Numbered from the stretch's first letter, positions 10,731 to 22,660 are shown. The stretch is DNA of 64,000 nt from Lumnitzera littorea (GCA_024138015.1 JAMXBB010000004.1:80573613-80637612); one strand, 5' to 3'. Notes: generated from the sequence alone by a model not told the origin. A program made the numbers and translations.

Positions 10731-11350
10731 TGAGCTACCCCATCTCTAAACTAACCTACCAATGCCTATGCCAACCTATCTACTTTTAAGCTTAGGCAAT
10801 TATATGTCCCCTCTTATTAAGTTAAGGTCTTAGAATTGCCAAGCTGCCAACCTAGCTATCCCAACTCTATTCGACAATCCATACCATTTGTGATTATAGG
10901 AAGAGCAGTTGACAGACGACCAATTTTCTAACATTCGTACTATCCTTTTTGAACCCAAATATTCTCTTATCTACTTTACGAATTTAGCCTTGTAAGCTAT
11001 GTATCTTTCCTTTTCTAGTAAGAATCCCTTTTGTAATTTACTATAACCTCAAACTTGCCCTAATTGGGCCATATAAATACTTGTAATATGGAATAGCCGT
11101 ACAATCAGTAATATTGAAATTCAAACATTTTCCCTTGTGAGTTAAGTATTTCTTGCTTACTCTTATTTACTCTTATCTTATCCATTCTAAGTATCGATTA
11201 GTGACAAGTGACCTCCGGCCATACTTATACATCATATCAAGTGTGACTTGAGTTCTTATGAGACATTGGTGTATAATATCCTACACTGGTGCAAGAGACC
11301 CCTGCTCAACCTTCGGCTTCCATTTAGTTTTCAAATAGTCTTAAGGTTTG
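10731..11350 (+). other. 3' region and LTR-like sequence of element D
   Basis: Non-coding sequence after pol, where the polypurine tract and 3' LTR should lie. A TATA box (ccatataaatac, 11069-11080) is followed within 60-90 bases by an AT-rich start region and a ttttccctt stretch, a layout usual for the U3/R boundary of plant Ty3/gypsy LTRs. I cannot fix the LTR ends because no second copy is in the window. Confidence 0.45.
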
Positions 11351-13166
11351 GACCTACACTCGATTCATGTGATATCTATAGCCATGTGTTACCTTCCATT
11401 TAGCACCGGTCAATCATACGCATTGTTTGACATATTGCTTGCTCATACATTTACATGATTATTAATAATATTTTCATGATAACTTTCTTGTTAATATAGT
11501 GGGAGAGATATCCCACTAAGCTCATGTAGTTTACTCCTAATACCAATAGCTTATTTTACAGGTTTGCTTAAAGCTAGGACTAGGAAAGGTACTAAGTGTA
11601 GAGTGTAAGTACTAAGAGGCATACTAAGGAGTAGAGTTTGAATGAGAAATGTGTAGTTAAATTGACCATTTAAAGTAATGTACATTTATATGTTTATGAA
11701 TTCATATCAATAGCAAATTTTATAATTGTTAAGGTTTATTTATGCTATCTTGCTTTTAGTTAGGGACATCAATTCTCTATGGTTATAATGGACTATAAAT
11801 TATTGAGTGTCCATAGTTATTTATAGAATAAGATAATTGAATGTAATATAATTAAAATATGGATAGCAATAATTAAGCAAATTCTTACAATCTCTAACTT
11901 GTAAGAATATTTTCTTACCATGGATGCACATATGACATGAAAATCTTAAGTAATCCTACTAGGCTCTTTTTTTGGGCATTACATATAATGTAAACTCCTC
12001 ATTATGATGTGGATATTGTCTTGTTTTGCAAATATTTAGGTTTTGAATATTGAATAGGTGGAATATACTAGTATTATAAATATATGGTGTAAGTATGGGA
12101 ATTGATGGTTTTCAATGTCTTGATAACTGGATTATGAACAAATATTTTGTTTTTAGTGCTGAGCTAATAGTTGATTGTGATGCATGGATACTTATTTGAG
12201 CTGTCAATATTGATTTCATCTTGAGATTGTGATATGCAATGACTAAACATTGTTGGTGACATATTGAGTTTTCCTTTAAGCGAAGCCTAATAGTTGAATA
12301 TAGCATAAGGTATTCTATCAACCCTAAGTACAATGTTAGGTGTGAGCATTAGCCAAAAGCTACTTAAAGAGACTAAGTTTTATTCATCACCTGGTAAGTT
12401 TATTATTTGATCTATGAATTGACTCAATAAGTTTGTGGTATGTTAACCTAGTTAGTTTGTGGTTTGCCGACTCGATAAGTTTATGGTACAATTCTCAATC
12501 AACTAAGTAATGAGTGAATTATTAGGATTGATTCCTAAGTTTTATTTGTTAATGGTTGGTGAAAGGCAAAGGAAGGAAAAAAAATAACTCTAGCATAGCC
12601 TAAGTGTTTAGTTTAATTAAGCAATTGATGAGGCTAAGGGTTAGTTTAGTATTTTAAGCTAGAATTAAAGGGGAATAATATTAAGGCATCCCTAGCTATG
12701 TGAATACTAGGAAAGATTCCTTTAGCAAAGTGGCTAAGTAAATGATAATGATGCAATAGCTGCATTTACACTCCACTTGCATTGTATTACTAGTTGCTTA
12801 GATATAATCTTTCATAATATGATTTATTTAATAGTTTTTCTTGTTGTTTTGGTTTATATGTACTTACTTTGTTCTAACTGAGGGATTAGTGTTGATTGAC
12901 CTTAGGTTTAGGTACCAAAATAAGAAGTTTTAGAAGGGACTCAAGTGGCATCTTGAGAGCATAAGTTAATTGTTTGAAAGGTATAATGATTGCCCCAGTA
13001 CATAGTAACGTAAATCATAATATTATAGTAATATAATTGGACTAAGTGGAGAGTTTCCTTGTATATCTTTCTTGTTCTTTATGTAATGTAATATAGGTGA
13101 GCTTGATAGCCTAATTAGAGTTCAAACTGGAACATTTCTACAAAATCTAACTAAGTAGCCTAGGCA
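11351..13166. other. AT-rich intergenic sequence with LTR-like fragment
   Basis: No coding sequence is recognised. The stretch 11440-11680 (gggagagatatcccactaa, then an acaggtttgc block) resembles a piece of the long LTR of Tekay/Del-type chromoviruses in plus orientation. The rest is unassigned. Confidence 0.35.
12415..12500. repeat. Short degenerate tandem repeat (about 29-bp period)
   Basis: Roughly three imperfect copies of a unit containing 'actcaataagtttgtggta', with variants 'ctagttagtttgtggtt' and 'actcgataagtttatggta'. It lies in unassigned AT-rich sequence. Confidence 0.5.
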
Positions 13167-13687
13167 TTTTTAGCTAAGGTTAGGCAAAAAAATCGCAAAC
13201 TGCGGATTGAACCATGAACTAAACTAAATTGAACCAAAAAATTGGTTTTTTTTTTTGTGAACCATTTGGTTTGTGGTTCGGATCGAGAAAGCAAACTGAA
13301 CCGAACCGTTTAATTAAATTTAAAAAAATGTGCAATTTTTTTATATTTTTTTCCCATCAATCTTCATAAATTTCATCAAATTTTTCATATTTTGTTATTC
13401 TTTATCATAATTTTGTATCAATTATTAAAATTTAGTTAAGTAAATTCCATTTGAAATTTCATATTTATTGGAGATAAAAATGTTTAGTGAAAATTTGATA
13501 TAAATAGCTCAAACCATAGACCAAACCAAATTGAACTGGTTTTAATTAGGTTCGAAAAATTTATAAGCCAAACCGTATAATTAGGTTCGATTTAAAAAAA
13601 AAAAAAACCGAACCATTATATTAGGTTTGGTTTGATAAGGGGAGGCGAACCGTATCTAACCAAACCATGCCTACCCCTATTTTTAGC
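13167..13687. repeat. 8-bp target-site duplication TTTTTAGC around hAT MITE
   Basis: TTTTTAGC at 13167-13174 is repeated exactly at 13680-13687. An 8-bp duplication is the signature of hAT insertion. Confidence 0.85.
13175..13679. mobile_element. hAT-type MITE (non-autonomous, 505 bp)
   Basis: Terminal inverted repeats TAAGGTTAGGCA (left) and TGCCTACCCCTA (right) match with two differences. Subterminal regions are rich in repeated aaccgaacc / ggttcggtt / ccaaacc motifs on both sides, the clustered binding-site pattern common in hAT MITEs. The centre is AT-rich and non-coding. No transposase is present, so mobility would need a factor in trans. Confidence 0.85.
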
Positions 13688-15130
13688 TTCATGTCATGTT
13701 GGAGTTTAAGAGAAACATGTGATGATCTTCTAAAATGACAAATGGCATGTGAACAAACATTGTAGGTTTGGAAATTGATAGGTGTTTTAAATGACTTTAT
13801 AGGAGATTTTCTATCCATATGAGGAAATCATGATTTTAGAGAATAGGTACGTAGAGTGGAAATTTTGATTGGACTATTTCCTTACTTCAAGGATGGTGTA
13901 ACAACTCATTTTCTAGGTACCTTATTTGAAGAAGAACATAAGGCATGGAATAGGTAAAGTAGACACTTAAAAGGTAGGTTGTTAAAGTCATCGATTAAAA
14001 AGTACAAGCATGAAATGATTGAGGATGAGGAAGTAAATTTGGTAAGTAAATGCCTTTATTTAAGAAAGTTGCCCTCATCAAGCGCAACTTTGAATTTAAG
14101 TTTAAATTAAGTTAGTAGCTTAAGTTGAGCTCAAGCACTAAGCTTTGATGTGAGTTGTTTTTATTCTTTTTCAAGTTTTCTTTTGATTTCATATTTCTTA
14201 TAATGGTTAAGATTTACGTGTTTTCCCCACTTATATTGTTACTTACACATAATTAAATGATGAATAATATATTAAAATGTACTAGTAGGCAATGACCACA
14301 AAATGCATGTGCAATAAAGAAAATCTAAAATATTTAATAATATTTATTATGAAAAATTTAAAAATATTAAACTAAGCTAATGATAATATTTTAAATGTTG
14401 ACTCATATGATAGGTAAAAGATGAAAATTAAAAAATGAAAACTTCATTTGAACTTTTAAAATTATCTATAAAAGAAGTCTTTATAGCATTTTATCCAATA
14501 ATTTCTTAGCATATTGATAATAATACTAATCATAAATTAATTGATTTGTTAAGGATCTTGCTATATGTTTGCAAAAATAGTGTAAAACAAAATGATTAAC
14601 TAAATTTTTATTTGATGTTATAAGAGTTACTCATATAAAGAGATATAACCTAATGAGAATTTCATGAAATTCGCTATGAATGAAGTTGCAAATGAGGTTC
14701 TAGGTTTTGAATAACTATAGATAGAAGAAACTATACATGGTGAAAACAAAAAGAAAGGAAAAAAGAAAGAAAAAGACAATAATTATTAGAAAATGATTTA
14801 TAATATCAAATTGTAATTTGCTTAAACCTTAATAAAGCGAATGTGGAGGATTTTTCGATTCCAAAATTCTTGTTTAGGCAGTTCATACCATCCATACATA
14901 GTGTTTTGATTAATTATAATTATAACGTAACTAATAAAATGAGATGTATTTAAGCTATATGATACTATCAATGTATTTAAAAACTTTCTATTGCATTGCT
15001 AAATTTTGTTTATTGAAATAAGATACCTTTAAATTGAAATGTTTAATAATAGAAAATGTAATCACATTATTAATAAATGTAACATATTAAAGATTAGCAT
15101 ATGAAAAATATAACATATTTACAAACAATA
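13688..15130. other. AT-rich intergenic sequence
   Basis: No gene, RNA or classified repeat recognised. Short open frames here lack any family motif. The stretch is the left flank of element A; its last bases hold the target-site copy GATAT (15131-15135). Confidence 0.5.
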
Positions 15131-15563
15131 GATATTGTCAAGCCTTATTTCAATTTCCTTAGTTTAACTTATATCAAGCCCTGCCTACTTAATATAAATT
15201 ACTCGACATTATACTTAAGGAAATACTTTTCTAAAAAAAAATTGAAGTTACCAACCAGTTTAATCAGTAAAAAAAAATAGAATTAGGGTTTCCAAGTGAG
15301 AAAACCCTAATTTGACCACTAGTTTGTGAATATTCTAAAAATTGATTTAGAAAAACCGGGTTCAGGGGCTAACATATTAAGACTAAGTCATCACGTGAAA
15401 ATTAAAAGAAATTTGATGAGCTTTTTTTTTTTTGTAATTTTTTAAAAAATATTAAAATACACCTAAATAGGCAAAAGTAACTAAAAGTGAATTTTTTTTA
15501 TTTTTATTACGAATTTCTAAAAAAGGAATAAAAATTTTACTTTTTTAACAGTTGCCCAAAAAG

Positions 15564-15610
15564 TGCTTACGTACCCGCTAATTAGGATCAAACCAATCAT
15601 AGTTCTTTTT
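15564..15610 (-). promoter_or_regulatory. Conserved LTR module, element A 3' LTR copy
   Basis: The minus-strand core reads GAACTATG...TTGATCC..AATTAGCGGGTACGTAAGCA. It lies about 430-470 bp before the LTR 3' end, the same spacing as in B and C. The partner copy in the 5' LTR is at 28137-28188. Confidence 0.6.
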
Positions 15611-16009
15611 ATAATATTTTTAATGAGTAGTTTATTTTTATTTTTTAAAACCAAGCTAAGTTTACATTTTTATCAATTTATTATTTTAAAGGAAAATCCT
15701 AAAAAATCTAATTTTCCTAAATTAAACAAAAAAAAAAACCTAACTATCTTTCCTTAAAAAAAAACTCAATTAAAATTTTTATTTTTTCCAAAAAAAACCC
15801 TAAATGTCAAAAATATAATTTATTAAAAAATGATTTTTCAAATAAAAAAACCTTAATTTAACTAAAAATTTGCAAGAAAATAATTAATTAAAAAAAACCT
15901 ACACTTAAATAGAAGAAATAAATTAATAAAAAAATAATAAAATGAATAAATATATAACATAACTAATTAATAAATGAAGAAAATAATATAAAAAAAAATT
16001 TTACTTAGG

Positions 16010-16600
16010 TCAGGTTAGTCAACGTTAAGCGATGCTAGGCATGCTTAAGCGACACTATAGTCAAGCACAAGCAGTGACTCAGGTGAATGCAAGCGAGTGC
16101 CTAGGTGTATGAAGACAAGCACCTAGGTGTGTAGATGGATGGGCATCTAGGTGTGCGGATGGGCGAGTGTTTAGGCGTACGAATGGGCAAGAGCAGGCAA
16201 AAGTTAGGTGAGCATGTTGACAAGGTTAGGCAATAGTGTATAGGTGAGGTTGGGCAACAGCTGTAGGCTATGTTGGGCATATAGATGGGCGAGAGCGAGC
16301 TAGAGTTGGGCGAGCGTATGGGCATGGCTAGGTGATGCTAAGCAACAACTCGGGTAGTGTTTTAGGCGATCCTGGGCAATGCGATGGGCAATGTTGGGTA
16401 ATAGCCTAGGCGGTGTTCTGGTTGGTCCTAGGCGATGCGATGGGCAATGCTGGGCGATGAACTGGGTGGTAGTTACGGGTGAGGCTGGGCTTTGGGTGAT
16501 GGCACATAGTTAGGTAGTGGCAGAGCTTATGGTGGTTGAAAAGGGATGTGTAGTAGTGGCACATATGGTGGCACGTATAGTGTGAAGTGCTGTTGTTAGG
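16010..16600. repeat. G-rich degenerate minisatellite in LTR A (3' copy)
   Basis: Short imperfect repeats built from gggcgatg, ggcaatg, gggcgag and taggcgtgcgg motifs make this the most GC-rich patch of the window. The 5' LTR has the corresponding region at 28590-29170 with a different number of subunits. It lies downstream of the TATA box (element sense), so it would be transcribed. Confidence 0.7.
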
Positions 16601-16651
16601 TGTGTGTGATTAAAAAGAAAAAGTTGCCCTAACTCCTTAGCCAACATGCTA

Positions 16652-16660
16652 TTTATAAAT
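16652..16660 (-). promoter_or_regulatory. TATA box of 3' LTR A
   Basis: The minus strand reads ATTTATAAATAGCATG. The identical element occurs in the 5' LTR at 29230-29238, where it would drive the element transcript. Confidence 0.6.
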
Positions 16661-17036
16661 TCTAAAATCAAATCTTTCGTATCGAAGATACAGAAGATCT
16701 GTTTACGATTTAACCTAAATTCACCCTAACTTCTAGAAACCTTAGCTAGTTTAGGCCTTTCTTTTAAGGCCCGGCCTGATCCAATTTAGCCCAATAATTT
16801 AATAAATCTTAATTTTTATCCCTTAAATTGGTTTGGCCCAAAATTAATGGATTCAGCCTAACTTGACACAACTTAACTCCTAACTTGATTTTCTTTTTCT
16901 TTTTGTTTCTTTTATTCTTTTTTTTTTTGAATTTTCGTTTTTTTATTTTCTTTGAATTTTCATTTTTTTTTATTTTTTATTTTTATTTACCTAACTCAAT
17001 TAATAAAAATAATTTGGTAAAAATAAAGTATCTACA

Positions 17037-17050
17037 ACTGCCCTTCTTTG
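17037..17050 (-). other. Polypurine tract of element A
   Basis: The minus strand reads CAAAGAAGGGCAGT and directly abuts the 3' LTR start TGTAGATAC. This purine run is the plus-strand primer site of reverse transcription. Confidence 0.8.
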
Positions 17051-17151
17051 TAATAAAGTTCAATTAAAACTTTGCTACAAAAATAAAAGAGATACTCATT
17101 TTTGCTAAACTCACTTTTGAACTGACCAACTAAGTTGTGTTTTATTTTGAC

Positions 17152-17441
17152 CAACTTGAAAGGTTGATGTAAAGAATGAGTTGCCCATCTTGAAAGGATG
17201 AGGCAAATGAATGCTTGTCTTGAAAGATCAAAGCAAACAGTTAAGGGGCTCATCTTGAAAGGATAAGGAAAAGACTTCAAGGGGGGTTATCTTGGAAGGA
17301 TAGGGCTTAATGGTGTCTATCTTGGAAGGATAGAGCAAAAATTTGAAGGGGGAGCCTATTCTTGAAGGATAGGGCTTAATGGGGTTATCTTGGAGGGATA
17401 AAGCAAAAATTTCAAGGGGGGCCTATCTTAGAAGGATAGGG
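17152..17441 (-). repeat. 3' UTR tandem array 1 of element A (30-38-bp units)
   Basis: About nine imperfect copies of a unit with the core tcttggaaggatag on the plus strand. Units alternate between a form ending gggcttaatgg and one ending gcaaaaatttgaaggggg, giving a higher-order dimer of about 67 bp. The array sits between integrase and the polypurine tract, where Tat/Ogre elements are known to carry tandem repeats. Confidence 0.8.
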
Positions 17442-17489
17442 GAAGAACCATTAGAGGTAAAATTAACTCGTTTTGATGAATAATCCGAA

Positions 17490-17605
17490 CAGTATAAATC
17501 TCTTCGAGATTTCTTTTGGTTTATGATCTAAAGAAAATAGATCCCTTCGAGATTTGTTTTGGTTTGTCTGAAGAGGATAGATCTTTTTAAGATTGATTTT
17601 CTAAA
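17490..17605 (-). repeat. 3' UTR tandem array 2 of element A (about 50-bp units)
   Basis: Three imperfect copies of a unit with the core gatcccttcgagatttgttt (variants aatctcttcgagatttctttt and gatctttttaagattgatttt). A separate family from array 1 and directly adjacent to it. Confidence 0.65.
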
Positions 17606-18181
17606 CTAGCTTAATTCTTCTAAAGATTTCTTTTTAAAGGCTTTTAAGATTATTTTTCCTAAGACTAAAGGATTCCTTAGATAGCAACTAATTGACATGC
17701 TTACACTCACTTCTAATATTCACTCATTCAATCAGCAAAATTTCATCAAAAGACAATGATTGCTTCTTCTTTCTTTTTTTTTTTTTTCTCTTTTCTTCGT
17801 TTTCTTTCCCTTTTTTCTAAAATTCCTCAATCTTTCAAATCTTATAACTATACCATGCTCACACCTTGAATTTGCTTTTCTCAATACCAAGTTTCAATTT
17901 CTACTCCTTATGACATTTGGACGATAAATCTCTTTTCGAATGCACAAGATTAAATTATTAAGAGCATTCGATTTCAATTCTTTTGGTGATTCAAACTCAA
18001 TGGTAAGTGTTTGATATTTAAGTGTATGAGGCTAAGAAACAGGGCTTATTGGTGGAGTGTTTATTGGTCAATGACTACTCGAATTCAAAAACATTCATGG
18101 ATATCAACTTTACTTGTAAATGATGAAAGATTAACTACAAACTATTTAAGAAAAATTGAAATCTTTGTTAAACCTCTGTTT
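17606..18181 (-). other. 3' untranslated region of element A between integrase and tandem arrays
   Basis: Non-coding in the element sense. A pyrimidine-rich tract (17760-17830) is the main visible feature. No further ORF or antisense gene is supported. Confidence 0.5.
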
Positions 18182-19440
18182 TCATGGATAATACAACTTG
18201 ACTACATCTAAATTCACTAGTCCTCTTAATTCTGGGCCATCCATCTCTGTCAACACTAATGCACCTCCTGATAATACCCTTTTTACTACATAAGGGCCTT
18301 CGTAATTCAAAGTGAACTTGCCGTTAAGGTCTTTTGCGTTTAGTAACACTTTTTTCAACACCAAGTCTCCTTCTTCATAGTACCTCGAGCGTACTTTTTT
18401 GTTAAAAGCTCGAATCATTCACTATTAGTAGCATTGACTATGACATATTACTGCAAGTCTTCGCTCATCTAAGAGATTCAAAAGCTCTATTCTCTTCTCT
18501 ACCCACTCTACTTCATCGAGCTGAGTTTCTGCCAATACTCGGAATGAAGCTATTTCTACTTCCATTGGTAGTACTACTTTAGTTCCATACACCAATAAAT
18601 ATGAGGTTGTACTAGTAGAAGTTCTAACTGAGGTTCTATAGGCCATGAGAGCAAAGGGAAGCATCTCATGCCAATCTTCATATGTGATCGCTATCTTCTC
18701 AATGATTCTTTTGATGTTCTTATTTATGGCTTCAACAACTCCATTCATTTGAGGTTGATATGGAGTTAAGTTTCTATGATTGATCTTGAACTGGCAAGAA
18801 ACTTCATCCATTAACTTATTATTCAAATTTGTCCCATTATCTATAATAATAGAATCAAATGCACCATATCTTTCAATAATGTCTCTTTTCAAGAATTTGA
18901 CCACTACCCCTTTGGTTACTGTAGCATATGATGATGCTTTTACCGACTTGGCAAAATAGTTGATCGTAACTAAAATGAATCCGTGCCCGTTTAAAGCCAT
19001 TAGAGAAATTGGTCCAATCATATCAATTCCCTACATAAAAAAAAGCTAAGGAGCTGACAACACATGTAATTCATGGGGAAGAGCGTTAATTTTATTAATG
19101 TATACCTAGCATAGGTGACAATACCTTACATGCTTGATGCAATCTGATTCCATCGTCATCTAGAAATACCCCATTCTCATGATCTTTCTAGCTAGCATAT
19201 ACCCATTCATGTGAGGACCACAAACTCCTTCATATACCTCTTTCATTAATTTCTCAGCTTCTTCTTCATCTACACACCTTAATAGTGCTACATCTCCTGA
19301 TCTCTTGTATAATGTGGCTCTACTATACAAGAAATGAGTAGCCAAGCTTCTTAAAGTCCTTATGTCTTTTCATTCAGCATCTTTAGGAAATTCCTCAGTT
19401 TGAAGTAACTTCTTAATATTGTGATGCCAAGGTTCTTTTG
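18182..19440 (-). pseudogene. pol: Integrase region of element A
   Basis: This enzyme inserts element DNA into the genome. The zinc-binding domain ends in a CHLCQ motif (about 19110). The core runs from GIDMIGPI (about 19025) through IIIDNGTNL (about 18840) to GVVEA (about 18735). The three acidic residues are present with exactly 35 residues between the second Asp and the Glu (D,D35E). The C-terminal SH3-like domain (18418-18182) has GKFTLNYEGPYVVKRVL and ends LDVVKLYYP, with no chromodomain. Breaks include TAG codons replacing two Trp before GID and a break between core and C-terminal domain near 18420. It is the best-preserved part of A. Confidence 0.85.
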
Positions 19441-19469
19441 TTCCTTACCCTTTAACTACAAGGCAAAAA

Positions 19470-20010
19470 GCCGATCTTTCTTCCACTTCAATCTTCAAGG
19501 GTTGAATTTCTATTCCATCCATGACTTTTACCATTGACGCTAATGTAGCCAATGCATCGGCAAACTGATTCTAGGTCCTTGGAATGTAAGTGAATGAAAT
19601 CTCTTAGAATTTTTCAACTAGCTTGCTCAAATGTTCATGATAAGGTATCAATTTCTTATCCTTCATCTTATATTCTCCAAAGATCTAGAGAATTATAAGG
19701 GAAGAATCTCTGTACACTTCTAATTCTTGTATTCCCATATCTAATGCCATTCTGAGCCCCAAAATGCAAGCTTTATATTCTGCTATGTTATTGGTATATG
19801 GGAATGTTAATCTTGCTACTACAGGAAAATGGTTATCCTTAGGTGATACTAATTTTATCCAAACACGTTGGCTGCTCCATCAAAATACATTTTCCATCCT
19901 AACTTCTCAACACTTAATTTGTTTGCCACCATCACATTTTCACCAAGAAATTGTGCTTCCAAACCCTCATCTTCATCTTCTAATGGGTATTTTTCCAATT
20001 GATCAACTAC
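19470..20010 (-). pseudogene. pol: Second, archaeal-type RNase H of element A
   Basis: An RNase H-like domain downstream of the normal RNase H. Motifs in order are KMYFDGAAN (first catalytic Asp, about 19890), a TNNMAEYKA block (Glu, about 19790), a LEVYRDSS block (Asp, about 19720) and the terminal NQFADALATLASM (about 19560). An additional archaeal-type RNase H is diagnostic of the Tat clade including Ogre. A few stops and frame changes break it. Its proposed role is helping remove RNA during reverse transcription. Confidence 0.8.
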
Positions 20011-20019
20011 TTCTTACCC

Positions 20020-21612
20020 CTTGACTGAACTTTGACTCACGTATTTGATATCAAACACAAAGAGTAGCATCTGCCACTTTGATATTCTCCCAATCAATGA
20101 TAGCTTTTTTGTTAAGTACCTTAACGGGTCATGTTTTGTCAACAACTCTATCGAGTAATAAAGAGTGTACTAACTAAGTCTATGCATTACCCATACTAAG
20201 GCGTAATATGTTCTTTCCACTTCTAAGTACTTTTGCTCACGTTTTGTGAATTTCTTGCTCAAATAATACATAGGATGCTCTTTTCTTCTCGTTTCATCTT
20301 TCTACCTCAACATGCATCCCTTCGATTCAAGGAGAATCGTTAAATAAAGGATCAACAGCGTCTCGGTATGGGAGTGACTAGTATAAGAGGATACATGAGA
20401 TATTCTTTGATTTTAGTAAATGCGTGCTCACATTCCTCATCCCACTCTATCGTGGCATTCTTCCTCAATAGCTTCAACAACGGCTTACATTTATCAGTTA
20501 ACTATGATACAAATCGAGTGAGGTAATTCAATCTTCTAAGCAATCCCCTAACTTCTTTGATAGTCTTAGGCATAGGCATGCTTATGATCGCCTTGACTTT
20601 ATCTAGGTTTACTTCGATTCCTCTTCTACTGACTATGAAACCTAACAATTTGCCTGAAGTTACTCCTAAGGTACATTTTTCAAGATTCAGCTTAAGTTGA
20701 AACTTCCTCAATTGCTCAAATAGTTTACACAAAATATCCACGTAGTTTTCATTCTCTTTGGATTTGGTGATCATATCATCTACATAAACTTTGATTTCCT
20801 AATGCATCATGTCATGTAACAAGGCAACCATGGCATGCTGGTAAGTTGCCCCAGCGTTTTTCAACCCAAACGACATTATGCAACAACAAAACGTTCCCTT
20901 TGTGGTAACAAATGTTGTTTTAATTTTATCTTCTTCTACCATTTTAATTTGATTATACCTTGAGAAACCATCCATGAACAAGAAAAGATGATTCCTAGCT
21001 ATGTTATCCACAAATACATCAATATGCAGCAAAGGAAAATTATCCTTTGGTATCGCCTAGTTTAAATCACGGAAATCTACATAGACCCTAACTTTCCCAT
21101 TTTTCTTTAATACTAGCACCACATTGGCCACCCATTCGGGGTAATCCGATACTTCTATGAATCCAACTTCTAACAACTTCTTGACTTCTTTAATTTTGAG
21201 GAGTAGATCTAGCCTAAACCATCTAAGCTTTTGTCTTTTTGGTTTAATTTCTTTCATAGTTAGAAACTTATGAACTATAATAGATGAGTCTAAATTGAGC
21301 ATATCTTCATAAGACCAAGCGAATATGTCGAAGTATTAAGATAACAATTGTGATAACTCCTGCTTCTGATTGTCTGTTAAATTATTACTAATTTTCAACT
21401 TTCGTGGATTTTCCTCTGTTCCCAAATTAATCACATTTGTTGGTTCATCAATAATCACTCTACCCTATTTGTGTCGATGCTAATTCTCTTAAATTTCATT
21501 TAGAGTCTCAATATCATCTCCGACGTTTGACTCAGCAAGGTCGAAAGTGATATTGGTACTTTCATCATTTACATATGTGAGATATCCATTTCATTCATCA
21601 TTTTTATCAGAT
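20020..21612 (-). pseudogene. pol: Reverse transcriptase and RNase H of element A
   Basis: Exon after the candidate intron. The linker has VINLGTEENPRKL (about 21420) and FAWSYEDML (about 21315). RT blocks are EWVANVVLV (about 21140), VDFRDLN (about 21070), FMDGFSRYNQIKM (about 20960), SFGLKNAGATYQ (about 20870), the catalytic YVDD (20776-20787), GFIVSRRGIEV (about 20640) and LNYLTRF (about 20520). RNase H has YYLSKKFTKREQKY (about 20250). YVDD is intact. Stops (for example TAG after DLN) and a deletion/rearrangement near 20290-20400 inactivate it. Confidence 0.88.
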
Positions 21613-21795
21613 CTGAGGAGTAAAGGAAAAAGAAAAGGATAACAAATAAATAACAAGGAAAAATTGATAGAAAGAAAGAAAGAATTTTATTGGATGAATT
21701 AATTCAAATTGTCTGACAAAATAGACCTATCTAATCGGACTAATTATCGAAATCAAATGCTCCTAATTAATCTAATGTTGCATTTCTAAAGAGAC
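21613..21795 (-). other. Candidate Ogre-type intron between protease and RT in element A
   Basis: A 183-bp stretch with no pol homology. On the minus strand it begins AATAG|GTCTC (21795) and ends with a long pyrimidine tract followed by CTCCTCAG|ATCTG (21613). It is bounded by polyprotein text on both sides (LCNWFS before, SDKNDE after). Ogre elements are known to carry an intron exactly between protease and RT, spliced to join the polyprotein. Splicing is inference. Confidence 0.55.
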
Positions 21796-22660
21796 CTATT
21801 CGTGGAAATGGAAAACCAGTTGCACAAAGAAACTATTACGTCAACATCTTCTCTTTCATTCAAACTGATGTTGCATTGCTGAGTCAAAGCCTTAGATAAA
21901 CCAGTTACTTTAAGTTCTTGAACATCAGCTGGTGCAGGGAATGTCTAATGGATGTTCGGAAAATCTATGTGAGCGTAATACAGCTAATCCCCTCTTTTGC
22001 TCTTGGTTTTAGCCTTCATTTCTTGAATCTCCTCTTCAGTAGGCTCATATCTAAGCCCAAACATTCCAATCTATTGCTTAGGCTATTTCAAATAACCCTG
22101 TGCCTCCTGTCTTGCTTCTTCGATCATACTGACTTCGTTGAAAATCTGTAACCCTAGCTCTTCCAATTCTTCATCCTCGACATAGGGTATAGTTGTTTCT
22201 TTGTAAATCTCATAATCCTATTCCCTATGAATAGTAACCAACTATCCATCAGGTATGAACTTCACTTTTTGATGTAAGCTGGATGGAATTGCCCCTACTG
22301 AATGAATCTACGATCTTCCTAACAGAAGATTGAAAGTTCATGGGGTATTAAGAACTTGGAAAGGAATAGTAAACATCTGCAGGCCAATTTCGACTCGCAA
22401 CCTGATTTCTCCAATTATTTCCCATTTTGATCCATCAAAAGCCCTTACTAAAATCAAGCTCGGCTTTATCTCATTTTCCTCTACACCTAGTAGATTTAGT
22501 GTCGTCAATGGATACACGTTCTATTAGAACTTGGGCAACTACTTTCCCTGCACACTTAACCACTGTGAAGAGGGGCTTTGTGTGCTGGTCTCCTTCTTTA
22601 CTTAGCTCGTCTAACGTAAATGAGATTTGCTCCATCACAAATATCGAGTTTACCACCAGC
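21796..22660 (-). pseudogene. pol: Protease of element A (active site deleted)
   Basis: Aspartic protease region. A leader (MVNSIFVMEQISF, about 22650) and KPLFTVVK (about 22575) match element B. The VLI segment that should run into the Asp-Asn-Gly active site is followed instead by a frameshifted continuation: a small deletion at about 22518-22525 removes the D-N-G-S segment. After it, in a new frame, come FDGSKWEIIGEI (about 22430), the LLGRSWIHSVGAI block (about 22315) and KAKTKSKRG (about 22010). The protein could not cleave the polyprotein. Confidence 0.7.

Larger units (their letters stand above)
15136..17036 (-). repeat. 3' LTR of element A (1901 bp)
   Basis: Plus-strand ends are TGTCAAGCC and GTATCTACA, giving TG...CA in the element sense (TGTAGATAC start). 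It aligns end to end with 27707-29608. It contains a conserved LTR module (15564-15610), a G-rich repetitive region (about 16010-16600) and a TATA box (16652-16660). Confidence 0.9.
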
